From contig NW_019211459.1 in assembly GCF_002443255.2 (NCBI RefSeq), forward strand, positions 22,784,330-22,848,329: 64,000 nt of DNA, in the 5' to 3' direction. The translations under genes were made by a program, and so were the position numbers. Of this stretch, positions 39,001 to 52,900 are shown one piece after another (the stretch's first letter is position 1; each line of letters opens with the position of its first letter). The notes under the pieces were generated by a model. It worked only from the letters and a program-made list of their open reading frames with translations, was not told the origin of the DNA and did not search any database. The DNA comes from Varroa destructor (lineage: Eukaryota > Arthropoda > Arachnida > Mesostigmata > Varroidae).

Positions 39001-42000
39001 CTCTATCAGCGTTACTGATCAAAGCACCATGTTCTGCCTATTTTCGTATCGTGTGTTAACTAAAGTAGCTTGGGCTGAACCCAGCACGATTTTTTCAGCT
39101 CTAACGTTTGCAAACATAGCTTTACTGAGCTTCTCTTCATATATGCCGTTTGTGTATCGGATTTTTCACAATTATGCAAAAATAAGCGGGCAATATGCAG
39201 TTCGAATGGAATTTGCACATTGTTTGAAGCAATACATATTTGTATGTGTATATAAGAGAACGGGCTCGTTGCCGTCCGCGCGTAACCACGTGTCTATGCA
39301 TCTGTGCGCGTAGTCATTTATAAAAACGTTTGATAAACAAAGATTCCCCGCTTGGTGAAACAGCTTGTCATTGTCTTCTTGTTGTTCGTCTCCGAAGTAG
39401 ATTCGAAGAATGCTTTTATTTGTCGGCGTCCCTAGTTCTCGAAGCTGCATCTTGGCATCGGCAATGTCAATCAGCATAGTGCTGCGACTGCTGCCCCTCA
39501 GAGTATGTAGAACGAAGTAACGCAGAGCACAGGGCGTGGGGTTATCTACTGAGTTTTAAACCTCTTCTGTGGCTAGTGTCTGAGAAGTCTGGCTAGCAGC
39601 AAGTCAAGTAGGCCTAGCCAAACAAGAGCGTACGGCAGGTTCGTGCTATGATTGTCGCAGTCGGTTCGGTGGCTCATAGGGCGTTCCCGGCCATGACCTA
39701 CCAACTATCCATCAGTATTCCCAGACCATTAGGCACACCTGCCCCGCCCCTCTCAGGTCTTGACTCAACTTTGAACGTAACGCACTTCTAAGACGTCAGC
39801 CCGTACGCCATCATCATCCCCTTGCTTTATGATATTCCCGGACCTACCCTTATAGCCGCTAGCGCCCACTACACACCGTCCCGTATGAATCTTTTGCAGC
39901 ACTTCTTCAGTTCAGCAAAGCAGGAACAACCACCCTCGACTTTTCAAGCCAGTCCGGATTCAATTAGCCTTTATACTCTTTTTCAACGTCTACAGCCCAC
40001 CAACTTGGTTAAAAAATTACTTTTCCTTGGCCTCGTCAATCCAGTGCATTCCTTCCCTCTTACGTTTGCTCGTTTTTTTTTTCGTCTATATTTTTGTCAA
40101 TCGAAACGGTACGACAAGATGGGCTATGCGACTGTGGGCTGAGTCGCTTCTGCGAAACCAACCAGTATATATCTTCAACAGGCCGACAGGATGGAGAAGA
40201 ATGGAACACTGCCGGCTACCAGCCAGATTAGGTGGATAACGATGACGAGAACACAGACGTTAATGCAGGGCTAATGGTTGACGCCATCACGGTGAGCGAC
40301 CGACGTCTGGTTGCACGGTGAATAGTTGCTAGCCGTTTGACGGCTGCTGTTATCGCCATCAGGGTAACTACCGGTGCCACCGCATCATGTCGTTCAGTGG
40401 GGTTACATCAACAAAATGGGGCTCCGATAATTGTCGTTAACACCTACATCGCTTACAAGACTTTATCGTTTGGTTCATACGTATTTCCGCAGATATTGGA
40501 AATATATAAATTGCTATGATATTCGCAGGGCCCTTCTTGTGTGTCGATAATATTGTCCGCTAGTTGACCATATATGCCCCATGGAGGAACTCAGATGTAA
40601 CTTGAATGGGGAAGACGATCCAAGCAACGCACAGAAACAAGAGCGAACAGTCAACATGTACCGAGCACTCACCTCTCTGACAGAACACTTTTCCTATTAT
40701 GTGCACAGCGTTAGACCCGTTCAAAATTCAAAGCCGCCCTGTTTCACATATTCTGTTGCAGACATTTTGACTTGGATGGTATAGTAGCAAGTGAAGTCGT
40801 GATGAGAAATATAAACGCAGTTCAGGCTAAACAAATGCTAGACCAAATTTGCTTGAACTTTATGGTCGCACCGAGAAACAGGCAGGTACGTATCGTAACA
40901 ATGGCTTCGTCGCCATTTTTATCGTTAGACATCGACTTTGCCGTGAAATGTTGATTTATAGGTGCACTACAATCACGGTAACATACATGTTCAGTACATT
41001 AAGTACTATTAAAGTAAACGAGGAAGCTAAGCCCTTATCTCGACCCGGAATTACTAATTATGTGCCAATTTTAAAATGACCTTTATCAATCGCTAACATT
41101 TTTCGTCAGACCGACTCTGTTTCCAATAGTTTATTATAAAGTAATAATTCTAGTGGACATTATCTTCGTAGTAATTTTTGTACTAGACATTCTGTTTTCT
41201 TAGCTAAAGCCATATGTTTTATATATATCTCTGCAAGTTAAAAATTAATATAAAATGTCCCAGTAATGGCGTAGTATGCAGTGCGGTGGTCTGGGTTCAA
41301 ATCCAAGTGTGGACAGACAGACTTTGTTCGTGCTGGGGACGAGCCGTCTGATGAAGTACCTAACGGCGGTACCATACGTAAAACTTAAAAGGTTTAGAAA
41401 TAAAACAAAAAACCAAATTTTCAATGGTGCATATGCGATTGCTCTTATATGAGGGAAATATTACAAGTGCAATGCTCCACAATCAGATCGTGAGACATTG
41501 TCACATGTGCCTACCCCAGTCATTCACAGCGTTTTCACTTTCAGCTTCCTACATCTGATTTACACTGTCTGTTTATAGCATTAGCTAGTAAAGATAACAT
41601 CGCCTCCTTCCCCGTTACTGGCCCCTCTGTTTCTTAGAGAAAAGTCTAGCTCCTTGCTATTCAACAATGTATTGAAACCATTTACATGATGTATCTGTAT
41701 ACGTCTAGGCAAATTGTATCGCATTTGGTCGTCCGTGCATTATCTACTGCTGCTACCGTCATTACTCCGACGCAAGTGATTCCTCTCGTACGGTTAGTCA
41801 CTCACAGGTACCCTGTCAGTCAGTGCCAAGGTCCACGTACAAAATCCCTCTTTCTTTATTTTTGGGCCGAATGACTGAGCAATTGCCTTTTTGTTTAAGA
41901 TGACATCAATGCCATCACGACGTTATGCAGAAAAGAGGGATTTCGTTGGCGTTGGCACTCAAGTACCTCTCGAAGAATAAAGAGCGAGTGCTTAGAGTAG

Positions 42001-45000
42001 GTGCAGCCGGCCAGCCGAAATCCGTTCAAATGGAGTGTCGTTGAGTAGTGGTTGTCATGTATCAGTTGGGTTGACTGCCTTATTATCGGGGCCTCAAAGC
42101 CACATCCTATCTATCCGTCTGTTTGTCTCTATGTGCGAGAGTCCGTGTGTATGTTCGCCTGGTGTTGAGTAAATGAATACGAGGGGTGTCCGGAAAGGAA
42201 GACCGCGCAGCAGTAGTTATCTCTCCTTCTTCGATCTGTTCTCGCTTAAGCTGACCGGTTGTGATGGTGAATGGGGGTTTCGCTGATCGAGCTCATCAGT
42301 GCGGGCCTGTTTGCTTCCTGCTTGCCCTTTCCACCAGCGCCTTTGCCTCGCTCCTTCTCTTTCTCCGATGAAACTTGCATTTGGCTGCTGAACCGAACAC
42401 TAAGCTAGAAGGACTCCACTCACATCAGATGAGCTCAGATTAGTTCTGATAGAATTAGGATCGCGGTATCGAAGCCACCACGATTCTTCTTTGATGGTGA
42501 TACTGAATCTGTGGAGCGAATCTAGGAGACTCCAGCAGAGCAGCATATGGCTTAGCACAAAAGCCTCGACAGCAGGATCTAGTTGCGGAAGTAACGATAG
42601 CACGTTGAGGTTAGCAGCAATCTACGGCAACGATCAGAAAACCCTACCGCTCTCGGTTCCGTCAGGTGTCGTTGTTCAGGCCAAGCTGGCAAACTAGCCA
42701 GGTTACTTGGTGATCGACTAGTTAGACCAAACAGCAACCAGGCCGAATCATTGCTTACAAACGTGGCTGCATTCCAAGCATACAGGAACCTAAGCACTTA
42801 GTTGAAGGCAATATGCCATTCGTGATCTCTATTCGTCTATTCGTGTAGGTTTTTAATCACCGGCTGGATATTCGCTGTACACGTTTCTGGCTAGTATATA
42901 CTGAGCTGAAGGAACAGTACATAGAGCAGTACTAAATTCGTGATCGGACCTTGCTTGACCAAATGGGCCAGATTCTGGCCTAGAGACGCGCCGATGATGA
43001 CGGGCGATTGTAGAGGATTGCCGATAGATCGGCTCTTTTCAAAGGCTGAAGCGAAAACGCAGGGCTTTGAAGAAGAGGAAGGCTCTCATAAAGAGAGAAG
43101 TATGGATCGCTATCGCGGTAAGAGGTCGTTGACTGTAGTACAACATACCGTTGGCTGTAGTGTTCGCCAAGGTTCCTTTTCGCCTGCCATACCCCAATTG
43201 CCCGTATTGGACGAGAATGACGATGTCCCGCGACACTGGGGCAAACTCGTCGTTGTCGTCGAAGCGGCACGCGCGCGTGGCCTCTCGACTCCACCCAAAG
43301 GGCCTGGTTACTCACTTATGGCTGCTCGAGCTCCAGCAGCAGCCATCAAAGCCGGCCTGGCAACGAAATGACCGTGAGTGTACGCAAGGCCATCGACGAC
43401 GCCCGGGAGAGCCAAATATCACAGAGAACATTAACAGAAACGCAGAAATGGTGTGAATGTAAAGGCTCGCGAAAAACAGAGAATAGTGAGAAAGCTAGAA
43501 CGCGAGGCATATTACAGCAGGCCGAGACGCAGATAGCAGAGGTACCACTACTGCTCAGCGTCGATGGGAAAAAGAGCAAATTGATGGGGACACGGCAAGC
43601 CACAAGGCGGCCAAATGACAAAACGAACGTGTGACCCTTATTGCGCCTCTCCCCCTCGCTATCAACCCTGCATCATTGTCCCACCCCGATCTGACAACTA
43701 AACCCTAACCCGAATGCCCCTAAACGTTGAATCCCACAGCTCCCTCCACCATTTCTATTCATTTCCATCACCTTCAATAGCCCCCCCTCAGTCAGCTTCG
43801 ATCTACTCTGCCTTCAAGAGCTCTTCCTTTTACTGAAGGCCGAGCGAGGCAGTTCTCGTGGCATAACTGACGAATTTACGAATTAAAGACAAAAAAGCAA
43901 GGAGGCTATCAACGCCACTGCATTACAGGCTGCAGTAAAAGGGAAAGGGTCCCGAGAATGCTCGGAGGTAGCACGAACGGGGAACACACGCCAGTCGAAG
44001 TAAATCGCGGGAAAATGTGTAAACTAACATAGCAGGACCGACTCGGCTAATGATTGAAAAGAAAGGACAACGCTGATGATCCTTGGCGGTTTAAACGAAT
44101 GACAAGTGTCTGCAAGTTAGAGTTTGTCAATGCTGGCTCACTGTAAAAATTGCATGCAGGCTAGATAACGCCAACCCAATTAATAAAGACTATATTTAAC
44201 TGGCAGCAATTGAGGATTTTAAATAGTGTTTCGTTTGGGTACTTTCAATACGGTAGCGTTGTATATATATGTTAAACTTGTATCGAATATGTCATATTAT
44301 AATCTTGCACCTATACCATACAAAATAAGAAAAAAGCCTACACCGTTTATTACCTAGTCTAACTAAAATGCACAATACTTTTTAGTTAAATCAAGGTGAA
44401 CCGAGGGTTGTCTTATATCAGGCAGATCCCATACAGAGTGACCCGTTTGACTTGGTACCATCAGCCCTGACGTAATTAACACTGGTCACAGACTTCGCCA
44501 ATAAAACTGATGCGATTGAGCAATAACAGCGGCCTTCTATCAGCAGCCAAATAGTAGTTTCGTTTGGCAGCGGTGACGCGGGGGATCCCGCTTTTTCCTC
44601 TTCTTTGCCCCTCTGGCTAAATGGGACGGCTGCGCCGCGTTTGCCTGTGTTCAATTATGGATCTCGTTGTGCGTTCTGGCATTGTTATATTTTTGTCAAT
44701 ACTCGGTTCGTGTCAGCCAGATCTGTCTATCTCAACTCTGCTTAGTTCTTCATCGACTCGATTCGTATCTCGGACGCCTGCAGAGTACCTCGCGATGGTT
44801 TGACGGAGGCTGCGATGCTCCAGTGCCCTTAAGGTCCCTGGCCGCCTCCTGCCCACAGTGCCGAGAGTCGAACAGCATCGGAAAGGTGACGCGTATAGCT
44901 CCGTGACGTAATGATCACATCAGTTACGGCTGTAATCGCATTACTTTTACTCCGGTTAGCTAATGCACAATTGATATTCCGCTTCCAGAGTCGTCCAAAC

Positions 45001-46000
45001 TGTCTGTATGAGTTTGTGTGTGCATCGAGAGATCGGGTGAGGTAACGTGAGAAGATTGTACTGGTCTTAAAATAAAATTGTATGGCACGCGTCGTAAAAC
45101 TTAAGCATGATCTTAATTATTATAAGATTATAGTTATTAGGTGCGGTCAATCGAAAGATGCTGTCGTTGCATGTGAAGAAAGACCTGTAGGACATATAAT
45201 GTTTGACACTTTTATTTATGGAGAACACTCCATAATTGCTTATAATTGACGCAATCCGACAAATTGTATTACGTACCCTTGCTTACCGCTACATAAATTG
45301 CTAATAATGTTGATTGCAATATTTTTACTACCAACATTGGTTACTGCTAAAGGAAAGATAGCCTGGGGAGTGCCTTACAACGCCTGTTTTGCGTTTATGC
45401 TTCTTTTTAATAATAATAACAATAAGAATAATAGAGTTTTTTCTATAGCCGAAATCACTACTCCCAATACATCATCAAAAATTGCTGCTTTAAGCCAGCT
45501 ATCGCACCCAATAAAACAGACTCCCCACAACTCTCAGTAGTGGCACCCTGTCGCACAACGCCGCAACGATTGCAAATTTAGCGGTGCGTTATTATATTGT
45601 AGTATTTGGACAGCGTCAAGCTTAACGGTTTATGTGGAACGAGATTTAACAAGCATGCGGGCTCTTCGACGGATATTGTTGCTGATGTCAATATCTTTGC
45701 TGCTCTGTACAGGAGTTACCGTTGGAGTCGCCTGAAGCTGTTTCACTAACTGTTGAAGCTGGATGGCGTCGGCCCGTCCGTGGCCTTGCTCACTTCGGTT
45801 GTATCACGTATAGTCTCGACGGGTAGCTTCTGGGTTCCACATCTTCTTCGGCGGGCTCCCCCTTCCCCCAGCGCCGAATTGTGACAGCACTGACGGCCTA
45901 TTCGGCTTCCTTTCGTTCCTGTACCTTGCGTTGTGTGGAGAGAAATGATGACGCTTCCTTCACCAGGCGTCTCTTACTACCGACCTCTTTCTACCTCGTA
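36001..46000 (+). other. Downstream musashi intron, second part
   Basis: No recognised exon. A SINE-like copy lies at 41281-41390. Several stretches have splice-like borders and open frames (37680 +, 39556-39172 -, 40581-40885 +, 42611-42415 -), but none matches a family I know, and frames of this length are expected by chance here. Confidence 0.65.
41281..41390 (+). repeat. tRNA-derived SINE-like element, copy 2 (5' truncated)
   Basis: It contains a B-box match, GGGTTCAAATCC, at 41294-41305. The body follows the same order as the 9.1-kb copy: GGACAGACAGACTTTGTTCG, CTAACGGCGGTACC, then TAAAACTTAAAA. The A-box region is not recognisable, so the tRNA-like head is probably truncated or decayed. 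Confidence 0.6.
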
Positions 46001-46974
46001 AAGCATTGGGGTAATTCAATTTCGCTGAAAGAGATTGACCGCCCTATCCTCGTCGTTTTTCTTAGGTGGGCGGCGTGCCATCCTTGCGCCTTGACATCCA
46101 GTGCACATCCTATGGTCCGTCGCCAACCACTCACCATCGCAGAGCTACGTTGTGTTCAGTGTTCCTTGGGCTTGTGCGGAACCAAGTGAGAGCCAAGTGA
46201 AGCTGAGTGGTGGTGTGGGCTATGACGCAGGGAGCGATAGTCAGTAAACGAGCCAAAAAGGACCCCGCGAATGGTTGGTACCGGTTTGGTGGGGAGGTCC
46301 AGGCCGTGATTGTTGCTACCTAGCTTGGTTTTTCGCTATGCCTTTTTCGAGCGTCACCCTCAGTGATACCACGGCGTGGTTTCTTGTTCCCTTACTACGT
46401 TGACAGCACTAGGGATAGTATGATTTCTTGTCTGGACGTTTTATGCGGATAATCCAATCCAACTAACTCGTTTCTGCTCGTTGCCACCCGCTATCGGACA
46501 CCAACGAACAGAGGTACGGACATGTTGTATCGTTAGACTTCCATATAAAAAGACACCAGCATGAACAGAAGGAGCATTAGTTGTCGACAATGTGAAGGAA
46601 AAATGAGGGTGTGCGTGATAAACAACGCGTCGCTCTAACTTGTCTTTGAGCACCAGCCCTCCTCCGTCTTGTTTTCGTCCTCTTTGGGATTTCTGGGATC
46701 TCATAGGGTAATGGGGCTAGGTCCGGCATCGGAGCTAATCCAAGTGAAAATAGAACTGTTGCAGGAAACGTATTCGTGCTACATTTCGATGTCAACTCAT
46801 TTGGCATGGACACCTCTGTGGGGTACTTGACTTTTCGCTTGGGCTAACCTGCTTCGCCAGCTGGCATTGCATGCTTGGCGTAACGCATCGCGACAGCAAG
46901 CATTACGAACAAGACGAAGTGTCCTGTACTAGGTCCAGACCAGGGCAGAAGGAAGAGAAAGGTCCGGATGTACT

Positions 46975-46986
46975 GGGGGGGGGGGG
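46975..46986. repeat. G12 homopolymer
   Basis: Twelve consecutive G. Confidence 0.85.
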
Positions 46987-49900
46987 ACACCGATGTAAGA
47001 AGGGTACACCAGGACCGACAGGACCGATCCAGTCCAAGCTTTGGCGTCACTTCGCCTACACGCGTTTAGCGTCTGCCGTTCTGACTGTCACATCAACTTG
47101 GAACAGCGACTGGCGCTGCCGCAGAAGCCGTGGCCAAGCCAGCCACCGACAGCGACATTCGAGTAGCAAAAGCCCCGCTGAAGCAACTGCAGCGGCTAGG
47201 ACTGCGGAGGCAAGCGAGTTGTTATTTGTTGCAATTTGTCACGAGCTTCAGTGTCCTCTCGTCGTTCTTGCCGCTGTTAGTTCGTTCTGTCTATCACTGC
47301 CGCTGCTTTGCTTTGAGAGCTGCTTCTCTTGAGGCGAGAAGAATGAAGCCAATAGTAGGCAGCCAAACTCTCGAACCCACAGAAATCCTCGCCCTCGGTT
47401 CCAGATGTCGGTAGCTACATCGGGGTTGGACAGCAGTCAAAGAAATCGCATGAAGGACTTGGGCGCGTTGTCCACTAACTCTTTGCTAGAGACCAGGTCT
47501 TGCCAATTTTCTTTGCCAACGCTTGCACCAGTTCTTTGGTGGACCTGAGGCGCCAGCAGGCCGCCGCCCAATCAAGCTGAATTGGGAGTTGAACACTCCT
47601 CGGGGGGCCTTCCACGCTACGAGCAACTACAAGCTTACGACCTGCGAGTTGACTCCCACGAGCAAAGCCCACGACTTGCTTTGCGAACTCTATGCTCCCT
47701 TTGAACGTTCCGGTCGGCGTTTTACGTTCGTGGTTTACCAGGAGGGCCTTCATTGATGTTATACTTTAGCCGGCTTATCCACCAAGGGTATATAGGTGTT
47801 GTATAGGTCGCGATTTCTATGAAAACACAGGTACAATTTTTGTTAGCGCGATTCACATGGGCGCGACACATGGCGTTACTTTCATTATGCCCTGGCAGGG
47901 TGGCATATGGCAGTCGTGATTCAGATTCGAAGGAGACGCGTGGTGTCTCTTTACTATTCCTATGGATCGATCCCTGTGGATTTGCTTGTAAAGTATGGCC
48001 CTACGCTGTCTTGTTGGCTCTATGATGATGCCGGCCATAAAAGCAGATACTGCAATACTTCTACCATCGAACTAATACGCCGAAGGCAAGAGAATAAGAT
48101 CTACCACTACCAAAAGCTCTGATCAACACTAAAGTCAGTGGTTGGTAAAAGACCATCTGCTTTTCCAGTCAGCCATCTTGCTTAACCAATATCAACGATT
48201 GCAACTGTTCGTCGCTGTAGCTGGCTTGCCACTCGAGCTCAGCAAAGGGCTCGGTTGTAAAGATTGTCCAGCCAACTTTAAATTAACAAAAACTTCCTCA
48301 AAGACCGAAACCTAGTAAACTGTCTTAGGTCGACAACAAATAAACTCCGAACTAGACGGCAACAACGATACTATAACGAAGACAGCGACGACAAAAGACT
48401 GTTACTCACGTCTTTGGGATGTTAAAACACTGCCCTAGGTTAGCAAAGTTTTCTCGGACCCAGTGTCAGCAAAGATTTCATGGCTCACCAAGACCGATTG
48501 TGGTATTTGCCTGTTCGTGCGGAAACGCAGAAAGTTGTGCGCTACCCCTGTAAGTGCACTGTAAACCAAACATGATTTATGGTTTGCTCAAAAGTAGAAC
48601 TTGTCTAAACTGCAAACTGCTAGTTAGTAGAAGTAAATACTTAGTGAAATATATGTACTTGATTTTCTAAATAAAATGTTTAATATTGTATTGATAGAGG
48701 AGTTTCTAAAGCTACGGAGGTACTTTTCCAATCTTAAGTTTATTTCGATAGCCCATTGCTATTCGACATCCTGTCAATGAGTAGTTTTCGATGCGAGTCA
48801 GAGTTATTGTGATTTTCGAGTTACAGCCCAAGTACTGTGTTAACTTTCGACGCTTTTTCTGTTCTAGGTAAGTTCCAGAAAGTTACACCGTAACACCTCA
48901 ATTTAGATAGAGCAAGCGCTAGATGAACGTTCGTGCTGTTATGTAAGTATAATGTGAAAAATCAACCATTTATGCCGCTTTCTAAGAGATACCTTGGATA
49001 GGGACGTTGTAAGAACGCTTTTTCAAGCAAACCTGATGGAACAACCAGTATACCAGAGAGCGGCGAAAGCGGCTGCGATTGTTGCAGCGACACTAGCGTT
49101 TAAGGGACGACTAGCAGACTGGCTGATCGCTTTGAGTTCTCCTGTCGCTGATGTATGTGTCAGGACTACGTCGGCTCCTCCCTTTCGATGCCGACGCTTG
49201 TTTTCCTGCAGGCGCTGCCTACCACTCCAGTACACGTTTTCTCTTGTTCTGGATCCATTCTAACGGCTATGTTTCCACAGGGGCGGGGGTTAACCGCGCG
49301 CATAAACGAAGCCTAGGGGATGCAAAAGAGGATCCTGCAGCGCGGAGGACGCATATAATGCTGCTGTCTCTGCGTTGCTGCTGTGAGAAAAGCGAACAAA
49401 CCAACGAACGAAGCTAGCTTTAATGACAGCTAGTTTTATCATGCAAACACTGCCTTCTTTGTTCATACTGCTTCATGCTTTTGCCCCTGTCTCCTTCTCG
49501 GCAAACCCGCTCTCTGACATCAGTAAGCGGCTGGGGACTAGCTCTCTTGGCTTTCAGGAGGGCCCAGTCTGTGAAGAGTCAGGCAGAGAGTTTGCCTGCC
49601 TCACGGCTGATGCTGCTGTTAGGTGTCTTTGGCTTCGACTGTCTGCATTTTGCCCCATTGCCACGGCTGCCACCATCATCGGGTAGCCACTGACTGCCAG
49701 CTCGACAGGGTGTTCGTTCGTTGACTCTTTTCTTGGTTGTATCTATCGGTTGTTCCCCGCCCTGGCTTGTCTTTCCCGCCAGCGTCCCAAAAGCTCGTCC
49801 TTCTTTTTGAAACGGCAGCCATCAAGTTCCCTTCCACTAGCATCTAGCACTAGGCTGACTTGCTCGTGTTTCGCCACTAGTCTTCACCATCTTTCACTTA

Positions 49901-52900
49901 CGTGGCTTTTCGAAGAAGAAAAGAGAGAGAGAAGTGAATGGCGACCAGCGAGGATGGCACGCCCGCACGAGCGTGCGTTGACTAAGCGCCGAGCTGTACT
50001 GTACTGTGCTAGGCGATGCTATGGCTCGGTACGCTACGACGTTTCGACTGCCCAAGGCAGACGAAAAAAGTGAAAAAGAGGAAGAAGTCTAGGGGGACAG
50101 AACAGCGGCAGGGAGTGTATTGGCAATGCGGAGTGGGGGCAACGCTGCGGAGGGACCTCTCGAGGTGGAATAGAGACGAAGGAACGGAAAACTAGACAAC
50201 AACAACTTCAGCGAATCTAAGACGGGCAGACAGGCAAGCCAGGATGGGTTGAACAAAGGAGGGCAGTGGTGGTGGTAGTGGTGGTAGAGTGGTCGTGGTG
50301 GGGACAAAAAAAAGAAATATTGTGGGCACAACGTGGGACAGAGTTTCAAACAGCCCCAGGGCAACAACGAGAAAGAACGTATAGAAGAGTGTCGGCAGCA
50401 GTCGGTTCACCGTCGAGCTGCGAGACCAAAGCTGCAGCCTAGCCTGAACAGACCGTTACTGCTGCCGCTACCACTCTTCTTATAGCTGCTGGACTGATGA
50501 CTAGCAGGCGAACCGCTGGTAGAAGCAGGCGGAACAACCAGCAAAGCGGCAAACAAGGGGCCGACCTAGCAGCCACCCAGCTACTCCCTGGCAGAGCCAC
50601 TCTGCTGCTTGCGATGTTGGTACCGCCAGCCCTTGTAGCGGCCCAGCCGTATGACCATCGCCGCGGCTGTCGGCGTCAGATAGACGGGACGGCGCGGGCT
50701 GATAGAGGGGAGAAAGCAAGCCCAGTGTAATACTGACAAGCATGCTCAGTTGTCGTAACTGCTGCTGATAGTAGTTCCTTTTTATCTTGGACGTTTTCTT
50801 TTTCTCTCTTTTGCGTCCCTTTCGTTTTTCTTGGTTCCTACAGGGGACGGCCGTGATGATAGGTACAAACGAAAAAACCACGTGAACATGTACATATGCC
50901 TGTGCACGTGTCCTGTAGGTGTTTTGCAGACGTGTGGCTGAGTAAAGGTTGTTGGTGGAGAGCAGTCATTCTGCAGGTTTGCCTATTGATTTTGGAGGAC
51001 TGAATTAGGTAAATTAAATATTTGTGCTACATTCAAGTTTAGCGGTGACACATAATTATATAGTAGGAAATGGGTTATACTTGATTTAGGCGTGAGAAAT
51101 CTGTCATGCTCGACAAAGAGGTCGAGCGTTTAACGGCGATGTATCAGCTAATTTTTGTCGGCGCCTATGCGAAGATCGCTAACTTTTTTACAACAAAAGA
51201 TGTAATGATGCCAACTTGAATTGACCTGAGTCAATTTTAGGGACGATGCTAGTATAATATTTACCACTTTTTATTAGAGGTCAGCAATTGTAGCGTTTCG
51301 TGCACGCGGTATAAGGCACGTTTCAAGGTTTCCACACAGATAGCGTTCAGAAAGCGTGTATAAGCGCTTCTATTATAATTACGACCATTGTCCACGCTCA
51401 AACTTCAAAGCAAACCTGTGTTGTTTACGGACCTTATGAGCTGTTGCAGCTGAAACCTTGCTAAGGCGAAATTTTCATTGTATTCCCTGTTCTTCTTGTC
51501 GGAGCCATAAAGTGATCTCGATTCTGAGACATTATGTTTTCTGGAATTGAGCTTTGTGTTGCCGAAACACAGCGGCACGGGCACGCAGTGTCCAAAGGTC
51601 CGAGACTCAGATTCCGAGCGGGGTCTCAGGACGACACCAGACCTTTTTGTGTATGTGTGTAGTTGTGTAGAAAAAAAAAACGATGGCTACATCAAAGAAA
51701 TCAGAATAAACTGCAGTGGAGTTTGCCGGCCCCATAATTTGCGAATGTCTGATGGCTCGATATGGCTTGCTCACCGCCAGCGCGATGCGTCGGCGTAGGC
51801 GAGTGTTTGGTTCTGATAGTCAGATCATTGTATCATCAACAATGTACCCCCAACAGCCCTAATGTTTGCCATTGTATCGCCTCGTATGGTGACATCAACG
51901 GGACGTCAGTGAATAAATGTTCGTCAAAACTTGTGCAGTACGACATAGCTCTAGCCTCTGCACACATTACCGGACTAGCACCTGATTAATTGGCGCTCGC
52001 ACTATTCGATATATTACAAGTTCTTATGCCATTCGATTCGGACGTTGAGTAACAAGCGAACTAAAGTTGTTCGAAGTGGGCAATTAAACTTGAGTAGCTT
52101 TAAGTTGTTCGTCGCTTTTGAGAACGTTTTCGTGGTGATACTCCGTTGCGACTTGAAGCTGAAGGAACGATTTCATTAGTTTCATCGTGATGGTAGTAAT
52201 TGTAGGTAGATATAGAGAGGCAGGATTTAGTTCAAGCTATAACGACAAGGAGATCTTTTTTTAGAGGAACCAATTCGCGGCTGTGCGTGCGTACTCAGCT
52301 GAACAGCTCTAGCGAAGCTTTCTTTATCGGACATGACCACAAACGGAATGAAGAAGCGTTCAATTGATCGTCGATCCTACGTCACACCCTAAGTAACGCC
52401 ACAGCGTTGCAACCGGATGGTATCGAAAGCAAGTATCTCTCAGTAGCTAGATCCATCGGAGCTAGAAAATGGCCGCTTTCACTATCGGGAGCCATTTTAG
52501 GGAGCTGTCGCAAGCGAGGAAAGGGTAAAACACCAATGCAGGACGAACGTAAGCGCTTCCACCTCGGAATCGATGCCAACACTAACCAGCATAAGAATTT
52601 AAGTTTGACGGTGACCGCGTTACAGCGACGATCAATAGGTTATGTTTGTGATACCTAATACCACTGCTGCTAGAAAATTGGCTTTGTTCGATTGTTGTCC
52701 GTTATCCAGCGTCGAGCCTTCGGCAAATACCGGGGTCCGAAGACTGTTGCTGCTGATCCTTACGTGCTCCCATTGTTGAAGGTGACAGCATAATTGTGAA
52801 GATAAACACGACGGGCACTACTACCAGTAGAGCTGGTCTCGGCCATTTCATGGCAAAATGCCCATCACCTGATCGGCTGTTCAAAGTAGATCAGCCAAAC

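Noticed and set aside
40547..40556. ATATTGTCC, matching the start of Drosophila miR-1000 as I recall it (a miRNA in the fly musashi locus)
   Set aside because: The match ends after nine bases and the flanks do not fold into a hairpin.
43698..43713. Telomere-like AAACCCTAACCC
   Set aside because: Only about two units, with no array.
45307..45540. Small frame starting MLIAIFLLPTLVTAKGK (signal-peptide-like)
   Set aside because: AT-rich DNA readily yields hydrophobic starts. The rest is low-complexity Asn-rich, with no supporting signals.
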